Shown here: positions 9,409-17,632 of the stretch, piece after piece
Layout: each line of letters starts with the position of its first letter
How positions within the stretch are numbered: the stretch's first letter is position 1
Source: Parvibaculum sp039680535
GTDB lineage: Bacteria; Pseudomonadota; Alphaproteobacteria; Parvibaculales; Parvibaculaceae
Direction: 5' to 3'
Length of the DNA: 64,000 nt
Assembly (NCBI RefSeq): GCF_039680535.1
Contig: NZ_JBDKSS010000014.1
Location: forward strand, 186,001-250,000
The notes under the pieces: generated by a model
Seen by the model: only the letters and a program-made list of their open reading frames with translations
Databases searched by the model: none
What the model was told of the DNA's origin: nothing
Program-made: the position numbers and the translations under genes

Positions 9409-10556
9409 GATGCGGACTCCTTCGCCTTCTTATCGCTCTGTCCGCGCTTTGCGGGGCTGATCGGCCTCTGGCCGACGATCTTCAGACCATAGCCGTCGAG
9501 GCCGACGATGCTGCGATCAGTGTCGGAAAGAAGGATCATGTCGTGAACGCCGAGGTCTAGCAGGATCTGCGCGCCGACGCCATATTCGCGCAGACGGCGC
9601 GGCATGCGCTGCTCGATATTCTCGCCCTTGCGGAGCAGAAGATCCGACACCACGGTCGCAGTCGTGTCGCGGATCAGCACGATGACGCCACGCCCCTCCT
9701 CCGAAATGATGTCCATCGCATCCTTCAGCAGATCCGAACGTCCGCCGGAAGCGCCGAGAATGTCGTCGAACACGTTCATCGCGTGCATACGCACCAGAAC
9801 GGGCTCCGGCGTCGAGATGTCGCCCTTCACCAGCGCAATGTGCTCCGCATATTCGACGGTGTTCAGATAGACCATCATCTTGAAATCGCCGCCGAACTTG
9901 CTCTCAAGCTCGGTCTCGATGGCGCGATGGATGAAGTGGTCGTAGCGGCGGCGATAGGAGATCAGATCGGCGATGGTCGCGATCTTGAGCCCGTGAAGCT
10001 GGGCGAACTGCACCAGATCGGGCAGGCGCGCCATGGTGCCGTCGTCATTCATGATTTCGCAGATGACGCCCGCCGGATAGAGACCGGCGAGGCGCGCGAT
10101 GTCGACGGCAGCCTCGGTATGGCCGGCGCGGACGAGCACGCCGCCATCCTTGGCGACCAGCGGAAAGACGTGGCCGGGCGACACGATGTCGTTCTGGCCC
10201 TTGGTCGGATCGATGGCGACCGAAACCGTATGCGCGCGGTCATGCGCCGAAATGCCGGTCGAGATGCCTTCGCGCGCTTCGATGGAGACGGTGAAGGCCG
10301 TCTGGTTGCGCGACTGGTTGTTCGACGACATGAACTGCAGGTTGAGCTGCTTCGCACGGTCGTTCGTGAGCGAAAGGCAGATCAGGCCGCGGCCATATTT
10401 CGCCATGAAGTTGACGGCTTCAGGCGTACACATCTGGGCCGGGATGACGAGATCGCCTTCGTTTTCACGATCCTCGGCATCGACAAGAATGAACATCTTG
10501 CCGTTGCGGGCATCCTCGATCACCTCTTCGATGGGCGACAGGTATTCCTTGTACAC
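9405..10556 (-). CDS. ribB: 3,4-dihydroxy-2-butanone 4-phosphate synthase with a degenerate GTP cyclohydrolase II-like domain (RibBX type)
   Basis: The N-terminal half (residues about 1-205) is an intact DHBP synthase: DAEDRENEGDLVIPA, SPGHVFPLVA, GHTEAAVDIARLAG and ICEIMNDDGTMA. The C-terminal half aligns with RibA by position and retains VRMHAMNVFDD, EEGRGVIVLIR, YGVGAQILLDLGV and YGLKIVGQRPI. However, it contains no cysteine at all, so the three zinc-binding Cys of GTP cyclohydrolase II are absent. Known RibBX proteins of proteobacteria have this arrangement and do not have GCH II activity. A true ribA should therefore lie elsewhere in the genome. It is placed between ribE and ribH, with a four-base overlap into ribH. 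Confidence 0.93.
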   Translation of the reverse strand: MYKEYLSPIEEVIEDARNGKMFILVDAEDRENEGDLVIPAQMCTPEAVNFMAKYGRGLICLSLTNDRAKQLNLQFMSSNNQSRNQTAFTVSIEAREGISTGISAHDRAHTVSVAIDPTKGQNDIVSPGHVFPLVAKDGGVLVRAGHTEAAVDIARLAGLYPAGVICEIMNDDGTMARLPDLVQFAQLHGLKIATIADLISYRRRYDHFIHRAIETELESKFGGDFKMMVYLNTVEYAEHIALVKGDISTPEPVLVRMHAMNVFDDILGASGGRSDLLKDAMDIISEEGRGVIVLIRDTTATVVSDLLLRKGENIEQRMPRRLREYGVGAQILLDLGVHDMILLSDTDRSIVGLDGYGLKIVGQRPISPAKRGQSDKKAKESAS

Positions 10557-10561
10557 GGGTG

Positions 10562-11185
10562 TCAGTCCTTTTCTGCGAGCCGGGCCACATACCGCGCCAG
10601 CATGTCGATTTCAAGATTTACGGAATTTCCGGCCTTTGCCTGCCCCCAGGTGGTGACGGCCTGGGTGTGGGGGATGATGTTGACGCCGAAACGCGCCCTC
10701 TTCTCCCCTTTCACCTCGACGTCTTCCACTTCATTCACGGTGAGCGACGTACCGTCGATCGTCACCGAGCCCTTGGGTGCAATGAATCTACGCAAGGCGG
10801 CAGGCGCCTCGAAGGTGAAGCGCATGGAATCCCCTTCCGGCTTCATGTCGACGATCGTGCCGACGCCATCGACATGACCGCTGACGATATGACCGCCAAG
10901 TTCGTCGCCTGCCTTGAGCGCGCGTTCGAGATTGATGGGCGTTCCCGCCTTCCAGCTTCCAAGCGTGGTGCAGCCGAGCGTCTCGGCCGAGGCATCGACG
11001 GCGAACCAGTTGCGCTCCTCGCCACGGCCCTTTTCGATCACCGTCAGGCAGCAGCCCGAACAGGCGATGGATGCGCCAAGCGCAATCGTGTCGGGGTCGT
11101 AGCTCGTCTCGATGACGAAGCGCGTGTCGCCGCGCGTTTCGACGGACTTGATCCGCCCGACATCGGTAATGATACCCGTGAACAT
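10562..11185 (-). CDS. ribE: Riboflavin synthase alpha chain
   Basis: RibE dismutates two lumazine molecules into riboflavin and the pyrimidine precursor. The 207-residue protein starts MFTGIITDVG, the family signature, and shows the two tandem lumazine-binding repeats: first GASIACSGCCLTVIE, second KGSVTIDGTSLTVNEV, with GGHIVSGHVDGVG between. The start codon directly follows the ribD stop with no gap, and ribB follows five bases after its end. Confidence 0.97.
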   Translation of the reverse strand: MFTGIITDVGRIKSVETRGDTRFVIETSYDPDTIALGASIACSGCCLTVIEKGRGEERNWFAVDASAETLGCTTLGSWKAGTPINLERALKAGDELGGHIVSGHVDGVGTIVDMKPEGDSMRFTFEAPAALRRFIAPKGSVTIDGTSLTVNEVEDVEVKGEKRARFGVNIIPHTQAVTTWGQAKAGNSVNLEIDMLARYVARLAEKD

Positions 11186-12304
11186 TCAGCCTCGCATCAC
11201 GTAGCTGGAAAGAGTGTCCGCGCCAAGATTGACGGTTCGCGTCAAGGTCATGGCCGGAGCCTGGTCGAGCAGCTCGACGCCGAAAGGCGCAATGCCCGAA
11301 TAGCCGTCGCCGCCGACGATGCGAGCCGCGCGGAACCATTCGACGCGGTCGACGAGATGCGCCGCGAGGAGCGAGGCCGCAAGCCGCGCACCACCCTCGA
11401 CCAGCAACCGCGTCACGCCGCGTTCGGCAAGACGCCGCATCGCTGCCTTCATGTCCATCAAGCCATCCGCACCCTGCGGGATATCGAAGAGTTCCGCGCC
11501 ACAATCGGCAAACGCCGCACACCGCGCAGAGTCGCCGCCGGGGAGCGTAAGTATCCAGAGCGGGATCTTCTTGGCGTCGCGCACCAGCTTCGAGGTCAGC
11601 GGAAGGCGCAGGCGTCCATCCGCAACGATCCGCACGGGCGACTGACCTTCGAGGCCCGGCAAGCGGCAGGTGAGTTCCGGATCGTCGACAATCGCCGTGG
11701 CGCTGCCGACCATGATCGCGTCATGTGTCGCGCGCAGATAATGGCCGCGCGCGCGGGCGCCCTCGCCCGTGATCCAGCGGCTCTGGCCGCCATGCGTCGC
11801 CGTCTTGCCGTCGGCGGAGGTGGCAAGCTTCAGCGTCACCAGCGGACGCTCTTCAGTGATCTTCAGGAAGAAGCCCTGGTTGATCTCGCGCGCCTCGGCT
11901 TCGCATACATCCTCGACCACTTCGATGCCTGCCTTGCGGAGCATGTCGTAGCCCTTGCCCGCAACACGGGGGTCCGGGTCGGAGACGGCGCCGACGACGC
12001 GGGCAATGCCGGCGGCGATCAGCGCTTCAGCGCAGGGCGGGGTCTTGCCGTGGTGAGCGCAGGGTTCGAGCGTGACATAGGCCGTGGCGCCGCGAGCGGC
12101 CTCACCGGCGCGGATCAGCGCCTCGGTCTCGGCATGGGGCCTGCCGCCCTTCTGGGTCCAGCCGCGCCCCACCACGATGCCGTCCTTGACGATGACGCAG
12201 CCGACCGCCGGATTGGGCGCAACAGTGCCGAGCCCACGAGCCGCGAGGCTGAGCGCCATCTTCATGAAATCGGTATCTGTCGCCTTGTTCGAGGCTTTCG
12301 CCAT
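11186..12304 (-). CDS. ribD: Bifunctional riboflavin deaminase/reductase RibD
   Basis: RibD performs the deamination and side-chain reduction steps between the GTP cyclohydrolase product and the lumazine precursor. The N-terminal deaminase domain carries the zinc motifs GRPHAETEAL and PCAHHGKTPPCAEALI. The C-terminal reductase domain includes KLATSADGKTATHGGQSRWI and VEGGARLAASLL. The ATG at 12304 (372 residues) was preferred to a TTG four codons upstream. It lies 35 bases after nrdR, and no FMN-riboswitch-like leader is visible in that gap. Confidence 0.96.
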   Translation of the reverse strand: MAKASNKATDTDFMKMALSLAARGLGTVAPNPAVGCVIVKDGIVVGRGWTQKGGRPHAETEALIRAGEAARGATAYVTLEPCAHHGKTPPCAEALIAAGIARVVGAVSDPDPRVAGKGYDMLRKAGIEVVEDVCEAEAREINQGFFLKITEERPLVTLKLATSADGKTATHGGQSRWITGEGARARGHYLRATHDAIMVGSATAIVDDPELTCRLPGLEGQSPVRIVADGRLRLPLTSKLVRDAKKIPLWILTLPGGDSARCAAFADCGAELFDIPQGADGLMDMKAAMRRLAERGVTRLLVEGGARLAASLLAAHLVDRVEWFRAARIVGGDGYSGIAPFGVELLDQAPAMTLTRTVNLGADTLSSYVMRG

Positions 12305-12339
12305 CTCGCATCCCAATCTGTCTGTTGGGGCGAGATCGG

Positions 12340-12819
12340 TCAGCGGTCGTCGTCGACCTCGTCCCGGCCCGGGCCGCTCAGTTCGCCCAGAAACTCCTCG
12401 AAATCCTTCGCCTCGTGGAAATTCTTGTAGACCGAAGCGAAGCGGACATATGCGACGGCGTCGATGGAGCTGAGCCCCTCCATCACGAGCCGTCCGACAA
12501 CTGCGGACGGAATCTCGCTTTCGCCCATGCTCTCGAGCCGGCGCACAATGCCGCTCACCATACGCTCCACGCGCTCCTGCTCAACTGGGCGTTTGCGCAT
12601 CGCGATTTGCACGGAACGCATGAGTTTGTCGCGATCGAAGGGAACCCTGCGGCCGCTGGCCTTGATAATGGTCAGTTCGCGCAGCTGCACCCGCTCGAAT
12701 GTGGTGAAGCGGCCGCCGCAAGCCGTGCAAAAGCGCCGCCTCCGAATAGAGGTATTGTCCTCGGTCGGACGCGAGTCCTTGACCTGCGTATCTTCATTTC
12801 CGCAATACGGACAACGCAT
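12340..12819 (-). CDS. nrdR: Transcriptional repressor NrdR
   Basis: NrdR is an ATP/dATP-sensing repressor of ribonucleotide reductase genes. The 159-residue protein begins MRCPYCGNEDTQVKDSRP, has a second zinc pair in RRRFCTACGGRFTTFER, and then the ATP-cone domain with PFDRDKLMRSV and YVRFASVYKNFHEAKDFEEF. The C-terminus is acidic. It sits between glyA and ribD on the same strand, the conserved alphaproteobacterial order. Confidence 0.97.
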   Translation of the reverse strand: MRCPYCGNEDTQVKDSRPTEDNTSIRRRRFCTACGGRFTTFERVQLRELTIIKASGRRVPFDRDKLMRSVQIAMRKRPVEQERVERMVSGIVRRLESMGESEIPSAVVGRLVMEGLSSIDAVAYVRFASVYKNFHEAKDFEEFLGELSGPGRDEVDDDR

Positions 12820-12895
12820 CCCCTCAGACCCCCGCCTTTTTCATCCAACAGACCTCAAATCGCCGCTATGGATGGCCCTATTTCGGGCCGCCCCC

Positions 12896-14212
12896 CTACT
12901 TCGGACCACCGTAAATCGGGAACCGCTTGCAAAGGCCCAGCACCCGCTCGCGCACCGATGCCTCGACCTGAGCGTTCTCCTCTTCGCCATTCTGCGCGAG
13001 GCCCGTCAGGACCTCCGTGATGAGCTCGCCGACCAGCTGGAACTCGGCCACGCCGAAGCCGCGCGTCGTGCCAGCAGGCGTTCCGAGGCGCACGCCAGAA
13101 GTGATGGTCGGCTTCTCGGGATCGAAAGGAATGCCGTTCTTGTTGCAGGTGATGCCGGCCCGCTCCAGCGCCGCCTCGGCAACCTTGCCGGTGAGCTTCT
13201 TGGGGCGCAGATCGACGAGCATCAGATGCGTGTCCGTGCCGCCCGAGACGATGGCAAAGCCCGCTTCCGCCAGCGTCGCGGCGAGCGCACGCGCATTATC
13301 GACGACCGACTGCGCATAAAGCTTGAAGCCCGGACGCAGCGCCTCACCGAAGGCGACCGCCTTGCCCGCGATCACATGCATCAGCGGGCCGCCCTGAATG
13401 CCGGGGAAAATCGCCGAATTGATCTTCTTGCCGATATCTTCGTTGTTCGAAAGGATCATGCCGCCGCGCGGACCGCGCAGCGTCTTGTGCGTCGTCGTGG
13501 TGACCACATCGGCATAAGGCAGCGGGCTCGGATGGACGCCGCCGGCGACAAGGCCCGCGAAATGCGCCATGTCGACCATGAGCAGCGCGCCGACGCTATC
13601 GGCGATGGCGCGGAACGCCTTGAAGTCGATGATGCGCGGATAGGCCGAACCGCCCGCAATGATGAGCTTAGGCTGGTGCTTCTTCGCCAGATCCTCGACC
13701 TCGTTGAGATCGATCTGATGATCCTGCTGGCGGACGCCATACTGCACGGCGTTGAACCACTTGCCCGACTGGTTGGGCGCGGCGCCATGCGTGAGATGGC
13801 CGCCTGCCGCGAGGCTCATGCCCAGGATCGTCTCGCCCGGCTTCAGCAGCGCCATCATCACGCCCTGGTTCGCCTGCGAGCCCGAATTGGGCTGCACGTT
13901 CACGAAGGCGCAGTCGAAGAGTTTCTTCGCGCGCTCGATGGCAAGATTTTCGGCGATGTCGACGAATTCGCAGCCGCCATAGTAGCGGCGACCGGGATAA
14001 CCCTCGGCGTATTTGTTCGTCATGATCGAGCCCTGCGCTTCAAGCACAGCGCGCGACACGATGTTTTCCGACGCGATCAACTCGATCTGGGTCTGCTGCC
14101 GGTCGAGCTCCAGCTCAATGGCCCGCAGAATATCCGGATCGCTCTCCGCAAGGCTGTCGTTGAAGAAACCGGCAGGTGCTGCCTGCCCAGTTGCCGCATT
14201 GCTCGATGACAT
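12896..14212 (-). CDS. glyA: Serine hydroxymethyltransferase
   Basis: GlyA interconverts serine and glycine using PLP and tetrahydrofolate. The 438-residue product shows IELIASENIVSRAVLEAQGS, NKYAEGYPGRRYYGG, and the PLP-lysine motif VTTTTHKTLRGPRGG. It is the first gene of the minus-strand operon into nrdR and the riboflavin genes. Upstream lie about 110 bases of possible leader and a promoter-like pair, annotated separately. Confidence 0.97.
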   Translation of the reverse strand: MSSSNAATGQAAPAGFFNDSLAESDPDILRAIELELDRQQTQIELIASENIVSRAVLEAQGSIMTNKYAEGYPGRRYYGGCEFVDIAENLAIERAKKLFDCAFVNVQPNSGSQANQGVMMALLKPGETILGMSLAAGGHLTHGAAPNQSGKWFNAVQYGVRQQDHQIDLNEVEDLAKKHQPKLIIAGGSAYPRIIDFKAFRAIADSVGALLMVDMAHFAGLVAGGVHPSPLPYADVVTTTTHKTLRGPRGGMILSNNEDIGKKINSAIFPGIQGGPLMHVIAGKAVAFGEALRPGFKLYAQSVVDNARALAATLAEAGFAIVSGGTDTHLMLVDLRPKKLTGKVAEAALERAGITCNKNGIPFDPEKPTITSGVRLGTPAGTTRGFGVAEFQLVGELITEVLTGLAQNGEEENAQVEASVRERVLGLCKRFPIYGGPK

Positions 14213-14301
14213 CGATAGAACCTTGCTCGCCGGAGATTATTGAACCAGACGGTTGTTCGGATCGCCCGACCCGGTAGCCCCAATACTGGACACCGAGCCT
14301 G

Positions 14302-14360
14302 GAGGCGCTTTCCGCCCCGCCTCTGGGCGCGTGATACCACATATCGCCCCGCGAAGCCAA
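14302..14360 (-). promoter_or_regulatory. Candidate glyA promoter and leader hairpin
   Basis: On the minus strand a -35-like TTGGCT (14355-14360) and a -10-like GTATCA (14332-14337) are spaced 17 bases apart. The predicted start near 14324 places a GAGGCG/CGCCTC stem (14302-14307 with 14318-14323) at the very 5' end of a leader of about 110 bases. The boxes are only moderately consensus-like. Confidence 0.4.
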
Positions 14361-14626
14361 CGCGCCACACGATCAATGGCCCGCCTGCGTCGTCTCCCCC
14401 CGTGCCGGATCGCGCCAGCGCAAGAACCGCCGGACCATCCGCGGCAAAACACGGCGACGGCCAGATCTTCATCCATTTCTACTCAAATTGATGGAGCGAT
14501 TATTATACTTTTACCTGCTTACAGTTCCATTTCTAGTAGTCCTAACTATCAAACGGGCGGCGCGCGACCTTGATTTCTACAGTCAACACGCGATAAAACG
14601 ATTCTACTACTCTGCACTGGGATTCG

Positions 14627-14643
14627 GTCGGTCGTACCGACCA
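14627..14643 (+). promoter_or_regulatory. Inverted repeat upstream of the MucR-like gene
   Basis: GGTCGGT (14627-14633) and ACCGACC (14637-14643) form a perfect inverted repeat around CGT, 26 bases before the ATG. It could be an operator or an RNA stem close to the ribosome-binding site. Confidence 0.35.
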
Positions 14644-14669
14644 CAGCCGAAAGAAAAGGCAGCCGAACG

Positions 14670-15119
14670 ATGAGCGACAGCAAGACCAGGATCGATGTGT
14701 CCTCCATGGGGCTGCTGGGCCTCGCGAGCGACATCGTCGCCGCCTATCTGACCAGGAATTCGGTTCCGGCAAACGATCTGCCGGGCTTGATCCGCACCGT
14801 GCACACGACCCTGCAGGAGCTGGAGCAAGGCAAGGGACCCGGCTCGACCCAGGAACTGACGCCCGCCGTGCCGGTCAAGAAGTCGGTAGCGCCCGACTAC
14901 ATCGTCTGCCTGGAAGACGGCAAGAAGCTGAAGATGCTGAAGCGATATCTTCGCTCGCAATACGGCATGTCGCCGGAGGATTATCGCGCCCGGTGGAATC
15001 TTCCGCTCGACTATCCGATGGTCGCGCCGAACTATGCGGCGCAGCGTTCGCGGCTTGCAAAGCAGATCGGTCTCGGCCGCGCAGGGGCTCCGGGCACCCG
15101 CGCCCGCAAACGCAAGTAA
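14670..15119 (+). CDS. Ros/MucR-family transcriptional regulator with degenerate zinc finger
   Basis: This 149-residue protein matches the Ros/MucR family of alphaproteobacterial global regulators. The conserved C-terminal DNA-binding core is clear: YIVCLEDGKKLKMLK, YGMSPEDYRARWNLPLDYP and MVAPNYAAQRSRLAKQIGLG, followed by a basic tail ending RARKRK. In Ros the zinc is held by two Cys and two His. Here only Cys80 remains: the second Cys is Asp83, the first His is Tyr93, and the HH pair is Gln97-Tyr98. Zinc-less Ros homologues are known from Mesorhizobium, so the fold may still be functional. The N-terminal oligomerisation region is present. Targets are unknown. Confidence 0.9.
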   Translation: MSDSKTRIDVSSMGLLGLASDIVAAYLTRNSVPANDLPGLIRTVHTTLQELEQGKGPGSTQELTPAVPVKKSVAPDYIVCLEDGKKLKMLKRYLRSQYGMSPEDYRARWNLPLDYPMVAPNYAAQRSRLAKQIGLGRAGAPGTRARKRK

Positions 15120-15141
15120 CTCCAGCCTCGTCGCCATCTCT

Positions 15142-15426
15142 CTAGACGAGGATTCCGCCCCCGGAGTTCTTCGGCGGCTGAACTGTGCCGCCGCCCTCGG
15201 CCTCGCGCGATATTCGCTGCTTCAGTTTCCCGAGGGCGAGCCGCTCGAGATCGCGCTGGGCGGCGCTGACGGGACCGATCACCGATGCCTCTGCGCCGGT
15301 CGCACAGTCAACCGCCGTCACCCGCACACTGGCGCCGAGCAACGTATGTTCGAAAATCACTTCACGGGGATCGCCCGGCTGAACGCCGGGCGTCGAGGGC
15401 CGGCCGGATTTGCCGTCAGGCGGCAC
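15142..15426 (-). CDS. Small conserved protein downstream of hemA, possibly DUF6898
   Basis: This is a 94-residue soluble protein. Its core EVIFEHTLLGASVRVTAVD and GAEASVIGPVSA, followed by a helix containing LERLALGKLKQRI, resembles a short alphaproteobacterial family I recall as DUF6898, but I cannot verify this. The Pro/Gly-rich ends look disordered. Its start overlaps the last 11 bases of hemA, so it is very likely translated with hemA. No enzymatic motif or metal site is visible, and no function can be assigned. Confidence 0.65.
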   Translation of the reverse strand: MPPDGKSGRPSTPGVQPGDPREVIFEHTLLGASVRVTAVDCATGAEASVIGPVSAAQRDLERLALGKLKQRISREAEGGGTVQPPKNSGGGILV

Positions 15427-16627
15427 GCCGGATTTTCCGCCGCGTCCAGACCTGATCGAGGGCCCGGACGAGATCGTCCATCATTTCGTCGGTATGGACC
15501 GGGCAAGGCGTGAAGCGCAGCCGCTCCGTACCACGCGGCACTGTCGGATAGTTGATCGGCTGCACATAGATATCGTGATCGTTCAGCAGGTCGTCAGTCA
15601 CCTGCTTGCAGATGACCGGATCGCCGACCATCACCGGCACGATATGGCTCTCGCACATCATCACGGGAAGACCCGCGGCGGCGAGTTTGGCGCGCAGCGT
15701 CGCAGCGCGTTCCTGATGCTGTTCGCGCTCCACATTGCTCGCCTTGAGGTGACGCACAGAGGCGAGAACGCCCGCAACGAGCACCGGCGCAAGCGACGTC
15801 GAGAAGATGAAGCCCGGCGCATAGGAGCGCACGACATCGACCAGCACCGACGAACCGGCAATGTAGCCGCCCATGACGCCGAAGCCCTTGGCCAGCGTGC
15901 CTTCGATGATATCGACCTTGTCGAGCACGCCGTCGCGCTCGGCAATGCCGCCGCCGCGCGGGCCGTAAAGGCCGACCGCATGCACTTCGTCGAGATAGGT
16001 CAGCGCACCATATTTATGCGCGAGATCGCAAATCTCGCCGATCGGCGCAATGTCGCCATCCATCGAATAAACCGACTCGAAGGCCACGATCTTCGGCTGC
16101 TCGGGATCGATATCCTTCAACAGCTGTTCGAGATGCGCGAGGTCGTTGTGCTTCCAGAGACGCTTCGGACCGCCGCCGCGCTTGATGCCCTCGATCATGG
16201 AAGCGTGATTCATCGCGTCGGAGATGATGACGCAATCGCCGAGAATGCGCGCCAGCGTGGAAAGCGTCGCGTCGTTCGCAGCATAGCCTGAGGTGAAAAG
16301 AAGCGAGGCTTCCTTCTGGTGAAGGTCGGCAAGCTCGGCTTCGAGGTCGACATGGTAATGCGTGGTGCCGGAGATGTTCCGTGTGCCGCCCGAACCTGCG
16401 CCGCATTCGTCGATGGCGTGGTGCATGGCATCGAGCACCACCGGATGCTGGCCCATGCCCAGATAGTCGTTGGAGCACCAGACGATGATCTCACGCGCGC
16501 CTTCGGCCGTGTGAAACGTCGCGCGGGGAAAATCGCCGCGATGGCGGAGGATATCCGCAAAGACGCGGTAGCGGCCTTCGTCCTTCACGGAGCGGAGCGC
16601 GTCGGCAAGCTTGGTCTGATAATCCAT
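15416..16627 (-). CDS. hemA: 5-aminolevulinate synthase
   Basis: This PLP enzyme condenses glycine and succinyl-CoA to 5-aminolevulinate, the alphaproteobacterial (Shemin) entry into heme synthesis. The ATG at 16627 gives 403 residues starting MDYQTKLADAL; the frame is open 29 codons further up, but that extension is Ala-rich and not family-like. Motifs seen: CSNDYLGMGQHP, GAGSGGTRNISGT, DEVHAVGLYGPRGGG, and the PLP lysine in EGTLAKGFGVMGGY. The small downstream gene overlaps its end. hemB, the next enzyme of the pathway, lies about 3 kb away on the other strand. Confidence 0.97.
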   Translation of the reverse strand: MDYQTKLADALRSVKDEGRYRVFADILRHRGDFPRATFHTAEGAREIIVWCSNDYLGMGQHPVVLDAMHHAIDECGAGSGGTRNISGTTHYHVDLEAELADLHQKEASLLFTSGYAANDATLSTLARILGDCVIISDAMNHASMIEGIKRGGGPKRLWKHNDLAHLEQLLKDIDPEQPKIVAFESVYSMDGDIAPIGEICDLAHKYGALTYLDEVHAVGLYGPRGGGIAERDGVLDKVDIIEGTLAKGFGVMGGYIAGSSVLVDVVRSYAPGFIFSTSLAPVLVAGVLASVRHLKASNVEREQHQERAATLRAKLAAAGLPVMMCESHIVPVMVGDPVICKQVTDDLLNDHDIYVQPINYPTVPRGTERLRFTPCPVHTDEMMDDLVRALDQVWTRRKIRRAA

Positions 16628-16798
16628 GGCCGTAACCCTGTTCTTACTTCGGCCTTCGCAACGGCAAAAAACTGGCCTCAGGACCGCTGCCGCTGCCGCC
16701 GCCTTGTGCCCCATTTAGTAACACAAATTATCGTTCAGAGGCAGCGGTGCGCTGCCGCGAATTGTCGCATTAACTTCATTGCGGCAACATCAGGGTTA

Positions 16799-17584
16799 TT
16801 ACGAGGTCCAAAGCCCTCTTTCAACAAGAACCGCTTTGAGAACCGCAGGCCGGTCGGTCATGAGCCCGTCGACGCCAAGGTCGATCAGGCGGTTCATGTC
16901 CGCCGGATCGTCGATGGTCCAGACATGGACCTGAAGCCCCAATTCATGTGCCCGCGCGATCAGCGTCCCGTCCGCGAGGGGAATGCCGTGATTGCTGACG
17001 GGGATCTGGGCGCAGCCCCCGGCGAACGGCCCCCAGAGGAAGCCCGCCGCGCCGCTCCAGCTCGAGAGCCTGAGGCGTAACGTGTCCATGCGGCCAAGGC
17101 CGGTGCATAGCCGCGGCCCCACGGCCTCCCTGATGGCGCGTGTGCGGCCGCCGGAAAAGGAGGTGACGCAGACACGGTCGATCACGCCGCTCGCCTTCAA
17201 CACGCGAACGAGCGGCGCCACGGCATTGTCGCGCTTGGGGTCGATGTTGATGCGAAGCTCCGGCCAGGCGAGCAGCAATTCCTCCAGCCTCGGGATCGGT
17301 TCCCGGCCGCCGACACGGGCCTTGGCCACGTCGGCATAGTCCATTTCGGCGATGATGCCCTCGCGGTCGGTCACCCGGTCGAGTTCGTCGTCGTGGAAAG
17401 CCAGCAGCACGCCGTCGCGCGTCGCATGGACGTCCGTTTCGACATAGCGGTAGCCGAGATCGACCGCTCCCTGGAATGCCGGCATGGTGTTTTCCGGCCA
17501 GTCGCCCGCGCCGCCGCGATGGGCAAAGGCGAGAACGCCCTCGTTCTCCAGATAAGGAAATTTAGCAGGCCGTCCTGACGACAT
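16799..17584 (-). CDS. Glycerophosphodiester phosphodiesterase family protein
   Basis: The 261-residue product has the GDPD TIM-barrel signatures: AHRGGAGDWPENTMPAF (catalytic His and metal Glu), YVETDVHATRDGV, FHDDELDRVTD, then INIDPKR and VWTIDDPADMNRLIDLGVDGLMTDRP at the C-terminus. Such enzymes release glycerol 3-phosphate from glycerophosphodiesters. No signal peptide is present, so the enzyme is probably cytoplasmic. It is adjacent to the L,D-transpeptidase gene on the same strand (48 bases apart), but no functional link is evident. Confidence 0.92.
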   Translation of the reverse strand: MSSGRPAKFPYLENEGVLAFAHRGGAGDWPENTMPAFQGAVDLGYRYVETDVHATRDGVLLAFHDDELDRVTDREGIIAEMDYADVAKARVGGREPIPRLEELLLAWPELRINIDPKRDNAVAPLVRVLKASGVIDRVCVTSFSGGRTRAIREAVGPRLCTGLGRMDTLRLRLSSWSGAAGFLWGPFAGGCAQIPVSNHGIPLADGTLIARAHELGLQVHVWTIDDPADMNRLIDLGVDGLMTDRPAVLKAVLVERGLWTS

Positions 17585-17632
17585 TCCCCCTCCAATGACC
17601 CGTCCACCCGGTGAGTCGGCATCAAGTCTAGA

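Larger units (their letters stand above)
14213..14669. other. Divergent intergenic region between glyA and the MucR-like gene
   Basis: This 457-base gap holds control regions for both flanking genes. The left 270 bases are GC-rich and form the presumed glyA leader and promoter. From about 14480 the sequence becomes AT-rich (for example GATTATTATACTTTTACC), unlike anything nearby. AT-rich promoters with TA steps are typical targets of Ros/MucR proteins, so autoregulation of the downstream gene is plausible. A 7-base-pair inverted repeat lies just before its start. No coding frame here looks real. Confidence 0.5.

Noticed and set aside
12305..12339. A possible FMN riboswitch before the riboflavin genes
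   Set aside because: The gap between nrdR and ribD is only 35 bases and no conserved RFN-element segments are seen.
10559..12430. A 623-residue open frame on the plus strand across ribE and ribD
   Set aside because: It is antisense to two clear enzymes and its composition is that of a reversed GC-rich gene.
12464..14209. A 581-residue open frame opposite nrdR and glyA
   Set aside because: It is a shadow of glyA with no recognisable domain.
15126..15151. A CCTCGTC/GACGAGG hairpin between the MucR-like gene and the small hemA-linked gene
   Set aside because: It has no T-run and overlaps the coding end of the small gene, so a terminator call would be weak.
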